Source: Secundilactobacillus folii (GTDB lineage Bacteria; Bacillota; Bacilli; Lactobacillales; Lactobacillaceae). Taken from it: DNA of 64,000 bases. The notes beneath the pieces are model-generated. The model did not search any database. It was given only the letters and a program-made list of their open reading frames with translations, and was not told the DNA's origin. The stretch is taken from the NCBI RefSeq assembly GCF_009720675.1, contig NZ_WNJO01000001.1, positions 308,785 to 372,784 on the forward strand. Direction: 5' to 3'. Below are positions 57,577 to 64,000 of the stretch, piece after piece. How positions within the stretch are numbered: position 1 is the first letter of the stretch; every line of letters starts with the position of its first letter. A program made the translations under genes and the position numbers.

Positions 57577-57868
57577 TATAACGCCCCCTTGGAACCATTT
57601 TAAGCGACTTTTTATTGGTTGCTCGCGCTTCTTTCAAGGCGTGGTACCAACTATAGCCGGTTGCCTGTTCAAACTGCTTATCGAGCTGTTTTTCCTGAGA
57701 TTTGGAGGTTACGATCTTTTTGAACGCAGCATAAGCTGTTAATAGATCAGCAACACTAACCCCTTGTGCAAGTTCATAAGCGTTTTCAATTTGGCGATAA
57801 AACGCTGTGACCGTAATAATCTCCTCAGTCGTCCAGTCAGACGCCAAGGGATAGCTAATGTTCTTCAA
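57563..57868 (-). CDS. UPF0223 family protein
   Basis: This 101-residue helical protein matches UPF0223 (Bacillus YktA): SYPLASDWTTEEIITVTAFY at the start and QFEQATGYSWYHALKEA in the middle are the family's core. The function is unknown. Its end overlaps the downstream IMPase gene by 14 bp, an arrangement common in lactobacilli and bacilli. Confidence 0.93.
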   Translation of the reverse strand: MKNISYPLASDWTTEEIITVTAFYRQIENAYELAQGVSVADLLTAYAAFKKIVTSKSQEKQLDKQFEQATGYSWYHALKEARATNKKSLKMVPRGRYNERS

Positions 57869-58102
57869 AATGACACCTCATTATTTCGATTTGATTTCAA
57901 CAAAAGCTATTATACAGCAAAAAACAAATCCAAACATCATCGGCACATTATGCACTGCCATTTTTAATAGCTTTCAAAAATTGAAGGCCAGAAGGTAAAT
58001 TGAAGGTAAACAACTTTAGTAATGCGTTTTAAAGTTGTCAATTCATGACCATCGAAGTCGCTCACAGTAACCGACATCACCAGTTTCAACTGCATTGTAG
58101 GC

Positions 58103-58139
58103 TCAAAAAAGGACCAGACAAATGTCTGATCCTTTTTGA
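58103..58139 (-). terminator. Terminator of the pdh operon
   Basis: TCAAAAA-GGA-CAGAC pairs with GTCTG-TCC-TTTTTGA around AAAT, with one mismatch. Confidence 0.87.
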
Positions 58140-58160
58140 ACACTATCTCTAACGCTGTTT

Positions 58161-59585
58161 TTAGATATGAGTTGGGAAGCCAATTGCAACATCGGCAGCT
58201 TCCTGAACAGGTTCGCTCAACGTTGGGTGTGGATGAATCGTTAAGGCAATATCCTCAGCGTTCATACCACCGTTAACAGCCAAGCTCAGTTCAGCAATCA
58301 AGTCAGAAGCGCCTGGTCCAACAACCTGAGCACCGACTAGGTTGTTACCGTCCTTGGTAGTTACCAAACGGACAAAGCCATCTGGTTGATCAAGTGAAAC
58401 GGCACGTGCATTACCAGCAAATGGGAACTTCGAAGCCTTAACTTCGATACCCTTGTCCTTCGCATCATCTGGAGTCATACCAACTGTGGCTAACTCAGGA
58501 TCCGCGAAGCAAACGGCTGGAACGCCAACCCAATCATTGGCAGTCTTCTTACCAGAGATTGCACCAGCGGCCGTTTTTGCTTCAAAGAAGGCTTTGTGAG
58601 CCAATGCAGGACCTGGTACGATATCACCAATAGCATAGATGTTTGGTACTGAGGTACGACCTTGTTGGTCAACTTCAACCAAACCATGGTCACCAATCTT
58701 AACATCGGTCATTTCCAGACCAAGGTCATCAGTGTTAGCCTTCCGACCAACAGTAACCATGCAATAATCAGCTTTAACAGTTGATTCCTTACCGTCAACT
58801 GAGTAAGTAACGGTTACACTATTGTCATCTTGAACAGCATTCTTAGCCATGGCACTGGTGATAACATCAATACCCTTCTTCTTCATCTGCTTCAAAACAA
58901 CCCGAACCATTTCCTTATCAAAGTTTGGCAGAATTGAATCGGTACCTTCAATAATAGTAACGTGTGAACCTAAGTTAGCGTATGCACCTGCTAATTCAGT
59001 TCCAACGTAACCACCACCGATAACAACGAATTCTTTAGGGATCTCTGGTAAGCCCAAACCACCAGTCGAGTCAACGACGCGACCTTCAAACTTAAAGCCA
59101 GGAATTTCAACTGGACGACTGCCAGTAGCGATAATCAAGTTATTAAATTCGATGGTCATTCCGTCATCAGCACTCATGAACTGCTTAGGACCGGTTGAAA
59201 CGACCCGTAACTTAGTGTTGGAATCCAGCACAGCCTCACCTTGGATAAGTTCGACTTTGTGCTTCTTCAGTAGCATCCGAACACCATTGGTCATCCGATC
59301 AACAACCTTCTTTTGCTTCCATTCCTGGGTCTTACTGAAGTCGATAGATGGTGCTTGAGTAGTGATGCCAAATGTAGATGCATCCTTAGCATTTTGGAAA
59401 CGATGACCAGCATTGATCAAGGCTTTCGAAGGCACACATCCAACGTTTAAACATACCCCACCAACAGTATCTGACTTTTCAATAACCGTGACGCTTTGAC
59501 CAAGTTCCGAGGCACGGATAGCGGCAACGTAACCACCAGGGCCTGAACCGATAATGACAGTATCACGTTTTTCAACATCTGACAT
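58161..59585 (-). CDS. pdhD: Dihydrolipoamide dehydrogenase (PDH E3)
   Basis: E3 reoxidises the dihydrolipoyl arms of E2 and passes electrons to NAD+. The 474-residue flavoprotein has IIGSGPGGYVAA, the redox pair Cys45/Cys50 (GGVCLNVGCVPSK), the NAD motif VIGGGYVGTELA, the FAD segment AIGDIVPGPALAHKA and the C-terminal catalytic HPHPTLSE. It is the last gene of pdhABCD, 9 bp after pdhC. Confidence 0.98.
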   Translation of the reverse strand: MSDVEKRDTVIIGSGPGGYVAAIRASELGQSVTVIEKSDTVGGVCLNVGCVPSKALINAGHRFQNAKDASTFGITTQAPSIDFSKTQEWKQKKVVDRMTNGVRMLLKKHKVELIQGEAVLDSNTKLRVVSTGPKQFMSADDGMTIEFNNLIIATGSRPVEIPGFKFEGRVVDSTGGLGLPEIPKEFVVIGGGYVGTELAGAYANLGSHVTIIEGTDSILPNFDKEMVRVVLKQMKKKGIDVITSAMAKNAVQDDNSVTVTYSVDGKESTVKADYCMVTVGRKANTDDLGLEMTDVKIGDHGLVEVDQQGRTSVPNIYAIGDIVPGPALAHKAFFEAKTAAGAISGKKTANDWVGVPAVCFADPELATVGMTPDDAKDKGIEVKASKFPFAGNARAVSLDQPDGFVRLVTTKDGNNLVGAQVVGPGASDLIAELSLAVNGGMNAEDIALTIHPHPTLSEPVQEAADVAIGFPTHI

Positions 59586-59594
59586 ATGCGGGTC

Positions 59595-60911
59595 TCATCC
59601 TTCCATTAATAACATTTGTGGATCGTGAAGCAAGTCGTTCATCTTGTTCAAAGCATTTTGAGCTAATGCCCCATCGATCAAACGGTGATCGTAACTGAGT
59701 GACAACTTCAAAATGTTGCCGACTTCAATTTCGCCATCGTCGTTGACGTAAGGTTCCTTGGCAATCTTGCCAACACCTAAAATAGCAACTTCAGGCTGGT
59801 TGATAACTGGTGTGAAGAACCCACCGCCGATTGAGCCAACGTTACTGATAGTGATCGAACCACCAGACATTTGGTCAGCTTTCAACTTGTTGTCATAAGC
59901 AGCTTGAGTGTTATCAGTGATTTCCTTGGCAATTTCAAACATGCCTTTAGAATCAGCGTTCTTAACGTTTGGTACGTACAGACCATGATCAGTGTTGGTT
60001 GCAATACCAATGTTGTAATAATGCTTATAAACAATTTCTTGAGTGGTGTCATCAATTGAAGCATTGAATTCTGGGAATTCCTTCAAGACGGCAACCAGTG
60101 CCTTAACAATGTAAGGTAAGAAGGTCAAATGAATATCTTGATCAGCAGCAACTTGCTTGTACTTCTTCCGGTTAGCCATCAAAGCAGAAACTTCAACGTC
60201 TTGGAACGAAGTAACATGCGGTGCAATGTCCTTTGATGTCCGCATTGCTTTAGCAATGGTCTTACGCATCATTGACATTGGTTCACGAGTCTCAAGGTCA
60301 GGCTGTGATGATACATACGGCTTGATTGCTTGAGCTGCAGGAGCGGCTGCGGCTGCAGGAGCAGCAGCGCCAGCTGGTGCTGCGGCACCGTTGAAGTTAT
60401 CAATATCAGCCTTCAAGATCTGTCCGTGATTACCAGTTGGGGTAACAGCAGTAATATCAACGCCCTTATCACGTGCATATTGACGAACAGATGGCATTGC
60501 CAATACTAGCTTGTTCGGGTCAGACTGCGCCGGTACGCCGGTTGGAGCGGCTGGTGCAGCTGGGGCTGCAGCGGCTGGTGCTGCTGCAGGAGCAGGTGCT
60601 TCTGACTTTTCTTCTTCTTTAGGTGCTTCAGCAGGAGCTTCTGCTGGTGCGTCATCTTCAGGTGTGTCAGGTGAACCATCATCAATGGTAACTAAAGTGT
60701 CACCAATTTCAGCAGTTTCGCCTTCCTGTTTAAAAATCTTCTTAATTGTTCCGGCCACTGGTGATGGCAGTTCAGAAACAGACTTATCGTTTTGGATTTC
60801 AACTAACACGTCGTCTTCCTTAACTTTGTCTCCTTCTTTAACTTGCCATGATGCAATTTCACCTTCGGCCATCCCTTCACCAAGCTCTGGGAGTTTGAAT
60901 GCAAAAGCCAT
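59595..60911 (-). CDS. pdhC: Dihydrolipoamide acetyltransferase (PDH E2)
   Basis: E2 forms the core of the pyruvate dehydrogenase complex and moves the acetyl group to CoA. The 438-residue protein has one lipoyl domain (residues 1-80; lipoyl Lys43 in QNDKSVSE), an Ala/Pro/Glu-rich linker (about 82-125), a peripheral subunit-binding domain ([14 protein letters not shown], then GHGQIL-like [11 protein letters not shown]), a second Ala/Pro linker, and the catalytic domain with [11 protein letters not shown] (His and Asp). The long Ala-Pro repeats also open a spurious antisense frame. Confidence 0.98.
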   Translation of the reverse strand: MAFAFKLPELGEGMAEGEIASWQVKEGDKVKEDDVLVEIQNDKSVSELPSPVAGTIKKIFKQEGETAEIGDTLVTIDDGSPDTPEDDAPAEAPAEAPKEEEKSEAPAPAAAPAAAAPAAPAAPTGVPAQSDPNKLVLAMPSVRQYARDKGVDITAVTPTGNHGQILKADIDNFNGAAAPAGAAAPAAAAAPAAQAIKPYVSSQPDLETREPMSMMRKTIAKAMRTSKDIAPHVTSFQDVEVSALMANRKKYKQVAADQDIHLTFLPYIVKALVAVLKEFPEFNASIDDTTQEIVYKHYYNIGIATNTDHGLYVPNVKNADSKGMFEIAKEITDNTQAAYDNKLKADQMSGGSITISNVGSIGGGFFTPVINQPEVAILGVGKIAKEPYVNDDGEIEVGNILKLSLSYDHRLIDGALAQNALNKMNDLLHDPQMLLMEG

Positions 60912-60951
60912 GGGAAAACTTCCTTTCTATATCACAAAGTAGTCGTTTAAA

Positions 60952-61929
60952 TTAGTAGTTTAAAATTTCACGAACTTTTTCTTCGATATCGTCCGCATTT
61001 GGCAGCCAGTCATTTTCAACTTGTGCCCATGGATATACGGTATCAGGAGCAGCCACACGGCCGATTGGTGCGTCCAAGTTCATGATAGCGTGTTCAGCGA
61101 TCTCAGATGCAACGTGTGCACCGACACCAGCCATCTTTTGAGCTTCTTGAACGATCACCACTTTGTGCGTCTTTTCAACTGACTTGAAAATCGTATCAGT
61201 GTCAATTGGTGACAATGAACGAAGGTCGATCACTTCAGCAGAAATGTTTTCCTTAGCTAATTTGTCAGCAACCTTGAGTGATTCGTTAACTTCAGCACTG
61301 TAAGCAACGATAGTAATGTCACTACCTTCACGTGCTACTTTAGCTGTGTCTAGCGGAACCGTGTACTTACCTTCTGGAATTTCATCCTTCATTGAACGAT
61401 ACAACTTCAGATTTTCCAAGAAGAGAACGGGGTCGTTATTTTCAACGGCTGAAATAACCATTCCCTTAGCATCGTATGGGTTAGCAGGTGTAACAACCCG
61501 TAGACCTGGAGTTCCAATGTAGTAGTTTTCAAGGTTATCAGCATGCATTTCAGCAGTATGAGTACCACCACCAAATGGGGTACGAACTGTAATAGGCATT
61601 GCACGCTTGCCACTGAACCGGAACCGGTTACGTGACATTTGACCGCCTAATGAGTCAACGGCTTCAAATGTGAAGCCCATAAATTGAATTTCTGGAATTG
61701 GACGCCAGCCAGTAGCAGCTAAACCAATGGATAAACCTAAGATCCCTGATTCAGCCAATGGGGTATCGAAAACCCGGTCTTCACCATACTTGTCTTGCAA
61801 GCCTTGGGTAGTCCGGAACACACCACCATTTTTACCAACATCTTCACCAAAGATCAAGGTCTTTGGATCTTCGCCCAAAACAACGTCTAAACCATCTGTA
61901 ATCGCTTTGATATAAGTTAATTTAGCCAT
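60952..61929 (-). CDS. pdhB: Pyruvate dehydrogenase E1 beta subunit
   Basis: With PdhA this subunit decarboxylates pyruvate. The 325-residue transketolase-like protein shows GEDVGKNGGVFRTTQGL, DTPLAESGILGLSIGLA, and FRFSGKRAMPITVRTPFGGG, all typical of E1 beta, with a normal C-terminal domain. It lies 2 bp from pdhA. Confidence 0.98.
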   Translation of the reverse strand: MAKLTYIKAITDGLDVVLGEDPKTLIFGEDVGKNGGVFRTTQGLQDKYGEDRVFDTPLAESGILGLSIGLAATGWRPIPEIQFMGFTFEAVDSLGGQMSRNRFRFSGKRAMPITVRTPFGGGTHTAEMHADNLENYYIGTPGLRVVTPANPYDAKGMVISAVENNDPVLFLENLKLYRSMKDEIPEGKYTVPLDTAKVAREGSDITIVAYSAEVNESLKVADKLAKENISAEVIDLRSLSPIDTDTIFKSVEKTHKVVIVQEAQKMAGVGAHVASEIAEHAIMNLDAPIGRVAAPDTVYPWAQVENDWLPNADDIEEKVREILNY

Positions 61930-61931
61930 GG

Positions 61932-63047
61932 TTACTTCGACTCCTTTGCTTCGAATCTTGCAATATCAGCTTTGATTTGTGGAGTTGGTTCTTCAAAAGT
62001 CGTCTTCAACATATCAACAACTGATTGCGTAGGTGTATTTTCAGCTTCTTTCATTGATGCTTTGAAGCTGTCCTTGTATTCCTCAACAAGTTTGTCTTCT
62101 TGGTCTTGTGACCATAATCCCTTATCTGTTAAGATCTTACGCATCCGAATTAGTGGGTCACGGTCAAACCAAGGTTTTTCTTCTTCCTTAGTCCGGTAAC
62201 GACTAGGATCATCACCAGCACTTGAGTGAGCACCGTAACGATATGTTAAGGTTTCAACTAAGACAGGACCATTACCAGCAGCTGCAAATTCACGTGCTTC
62301 TTTAGTAGCCAAGTAAACAGCTAAGACATCCATACCATCAACTTGAACAGCTGGTACACCTGAAGCAACACCTTTTTGAGCCAAAGTTTCAGCAGCCGTT
62401 TGCGTCTTACGAGGCACTGAAATAGCCCAGCCGTTATTTTGAACCATGAATACTTCTGGTGCTTGGAATGAAGATGCAAAGTTAACACCTTCGTAGAAGT
62501 CACCCTGTGAAGTACCACCATCACCGGTATATACGAAGGCAACGGCATCTTTTTCACCGTTCTTCTTAATACCTAAAGCGGCACCTGCTGATTCAACATA
62601 TTGGGCACCGATAATGATTTGAGGGAACCAGTTACGAGTTTCACCATAATCGTCACCAACGGCGTTACCTTTTGACCATAAGAAGCCTTGAGTAACTGAA
62701 GCACCGTGTTGAATTAATTGTGGTAAGTCACGGTATGCTGGGAACAGGAAGTCTTGATCCTTGAATGCGGATACAGACCCCATTTCTGAAGCTTCCTCAC
62801 CATAGGTTGGAGCATAGAAGCCCAAACGCCCTTGACGCGAGAAGTTCATTGTTTGTTCGTGCAATGCACGTTCCCAAACCATCTTTTTCATGAAATCAAC
62901 TAACTGATCATCTGAAAAAGTATCGAAAAGTTCTTGATTCACGATCTTCGCATTTTCATCCACAATTTGGAATGTCTTCTTGTACGGATCGCTCATCGTG
63001 GCTTTAATTGATGCGAAATCAATTACATGCCCAGTTTTCTTCGCCAT
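61932..63047 (-). CDS. pdhA: Pyruvate dehydrogenase E1 alpha subunit
   Basis: The E1 alpha subunit binds thiamine diphosphate. The 371-residue protein has the TPP motif GDGGTSQGDFYEGVNFASSFQ...NN, the phosphorylation-loop region YRYGAHSSAGDDPSRYR and a typical N-terminus. I chose the ATG at 63047, after GGAAAGG; an upstream in-frame start at 63092 lies in the regulatory region. It is the first gene of pdhABCD, which converts pyruvate to acetyl-CoA, CO2 and NADH. CcpA control is suggested by cre sites upstream. Confidence 0.97.
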   Translation of the reverse strand: MAKKTGHVIDFASIKATMSDPYKKTFQIVDENAKIVNQELFDTFSDDQLVDFMKKMVWERALHEQTMNFSRQGRLGFYAPTYGEEASEMGSVSAFKDQDFLFPAYRDLPQLIQHGASVTQGFLWSKGNAVGDDYGETRNWFPQIIIGAQYVESAGAALGIKKNGEKDAVAFVYTGDGGTSQGDFYEGVNFASSFQAPEVFMVQNNGWAISVPRKTQTAAETLAQKGVASGVPAVQVDGMDVLAVYLATKEAREFAAAGNGPVLVETLTYRYGAHSSAGDDPSRYRTKEEEKPWFDRDPLIRMRKILTDKGLWSQDQEDKLVEEYKDSFKASMKEAENTPTQSVVDMLKTTFEEPTPQIKADIARFEAKESK

Positions 63048-63072
63048 AACTAACACTTTCCTTTCCGTTTGT

Positions 63073-63088
63073 ATGCAATCGATTTCAA
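63073..63088 (-). promoter_or_regulatory. cre site for CcpA upstream of pdhA
   Basis: The minus strand reads TTGAAATCGATTGCAT and fits the consensus WTGNAANCGNWNNCAW at every position. It ends about 25 bp before the pdhA start, so binding there would repress transcription. Confidence 0.8.
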
Positions 63089-63106
63089 TCACATATTTTC
63101 ATGCAC

Positions 63107-63122
63107 TTGAAACCGTTTGCTT
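63107..63122. promoter_or_regulatory. Second cre-like site upstream of pdhA
   Basis: The plus strand reads TTGAAACCGTTTGCTT, one base off the cre consensus. Its centre is 34 bp from that of the first site, so two CcpA dimers could bind in register. Confidence 0.6.
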
Positions 63123-63344
63123 TCTCAACTACACTCTTAAATTACCACGCTTTCAGAATTCGTGCAAGCCCTTTCATTACTTTTATATCGCAAAAAAGAC
63201 GAAGTTGCCCGCAAGTAAAGGAATCTAGTTTTCTGAAAAAATGTTTGTGTTTTTCTTCACATTTTTTTGATTTCATTTTTCCTGACCAATATGCTAAAAT
63301 TAATAGTTAGACTTACTTGTTAATTAACTTCGGAGGTAATATTC

Positions 63345-63905
63345 GTGATATTAATGAAGGATATCGTCAGAGACGGCGATCCCGTCCTGCGCAAGGAAGC
63401 TGCAAAGGTCAGCTTTCCACTGTCAGATGACGATCAGAAACTGGCCGCTGAGATGATGGAATATCTTGAAGTCAGTCAGGATCCAAAGCTCTGTGAAAAG
63501 TATGGGCTACGTGCTGGCGTTGGCCTTGCTGCCCCTCAAGTGGGTGCATCCAAGATGATGGCGGCGGTTTTAGTTCCACCTGCAGAAGAAGGCGGCCAAT
63601 CACCATTTAAAGAAGTCATCATTAACCCCGTGATTATTAGTCATTCGGTTCAGGACGGCGCCTTGACTGAAGGTGAGGGTTGTTTGTCCGTGGATAAGGA
63701 CGTTCCAGGTTTCGTTCCTCGACACGACCGAATCACCCTTCGATATCAGGATACTCATGGTGAAACTCATAAGGTACGGCTCAAACATTATCCTGCCATT
63801 GTCTGCCAGCATGAGATCGATCATCTGCATGGCATTTTATTTTACGATCATATTAATCATGATAACCCATTTGAGGTCAGTGATGATACCGTCATGTTTG
63901 ATTAA
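63345..63905 (+). CDS. def: Peptide deformylase, GTG start
   Basis: Def removes the formyl group from new proteins. The 186-residue enzyme, a type 2 deformylase of Gram-positives, has motif 1 [10 protein letters not shown], motif 2 EGCLSV and motif 3 HEIDHLHG (metal ligands and catalytic Glu). GGAGGT lies 7 nt before GTG 63345; an ATG at 63354 is an alternative. An extended -10 (TGCTAAAAT, 63292-63300) lies upstream. It is divergent from the pdh operon. Confidence 0.97.
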   Translation: MILMKDIVRDGDPVLRKEAAKVSFPLSDDDQKLAAEMMEYLEVSQDPKLCEKYGLRAGVGLAAPQVGASKMMAAVLVPPAEEGGQSPFKEVIINPVIISHSVQDGALTEGEGCLSVDKDVPGFVPRHDRITLRYQDTHGETHKVRLKHYPAIVCQHEIDHLHGILFYDHINHDNPFEVSDDTVMFD

Positions 63906-64000
63906 CCATTATCAGCTGCCCTCAACTCGTAACAATAAAAGTGGGATAAAACTCGATTAGATCCCAAAATGCAAGCAAAGAGTGCTGCAGATTCCTGGTT
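63906..64000. other. Window end, no feature seen
   Basis: The last 95 bases follow def and show no complete gene or terminator; the sequence is cut here. Confidence 0.5.

Noticed and set aside
60511..60942. 143-codon plus-strand frame opposite pdhC
   Set aside because: It is the antisense of the Ala/Pro/Glu-rich linker of E2; such GC-rich repeats open frames on both strands.

Overview
The window is 64 kb of chromosome from a low-to-moderate GC Gram-positive, best placed in the Lactobacillaceae. The pointers are the order of its housekeeping genes (typA-ftsW-ylbG-rsmD-coaD-ylbL-comEA-comEB-comEC-holA, tig-clpX-yihA), a mevalonate-pathway HMG-CoA synthase, strong GGAGG ribosome sites with frequent TTG and GTG starts, CcpA-type cre sites, and a type I-E CRISPR repeat of the kind common in lactobacilli. 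I cannot name the species.

Layout. Positions 1-3.9 kb hold the end of a drug-efflux MFS transporter, an autoregulated lexA, mvaS with an unknown overlapping partner, and a small membrane protein. Positions 4.0-9.7 kb carry an HPr/Crh-like protein without its catalytic histidine, a secreted GH25 lysozyme, a decayed LysR regulator, a zinc-ribbon microprotein with a DUF805 membrane protein, a universal stress protein, a small secreted protein, a GNAT acetyltransferase and a tautomerase. Positions 10-15.5 kb form a redox and export cluster (MFS, aldo/keto reductase, zinc alcohol dehydrogenase, two short-chain dehydrogenases). Positions 15.5-18.3 kb are AT-rich and accessory: decayed coding remnants, two small secreted proteins, and a 12-repeat CRISPR array with no cas genes in the window, ending at a tRNA-Ser(CGA).

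From 18.5 kb to the end the sequence is mostly core genome on the minus strand: apt-recJ-lapA-like-rnz, an acyltransferase/SGNH cell-wall enzyme, obg, uvrC, an amino-acid ABC transporter, argGH, a disulfide reductase, yihA-mazG-like, clpX, tig, tuf, a TPR protein with RNase J2, rpsO, rpsT (plus strand), the competence operon with holA, ylbL-coaD-rsmD-ylbG-ftsW, typA, an IMPase-family phosphatase, the pyruvate dehydrogenase operon pdhABCD under likely CcpA control, and def (plus strand).

The most interesting item is the 88-residue HPr homologue. It aligns without gaps to HPr, keeps Ser46 (the HPr kinase site) and has Thr at position 15, which matches the logic of Bacillus Crh. Other points are the array without local cas genes and its eroded trailer, a disulfide reductase lacking the usual C-terminal His-Glu pair, a motif shared by the argG and amino-acid transporter promoters, and pseudogene debris next to the array. 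I found no new multigene defence system.
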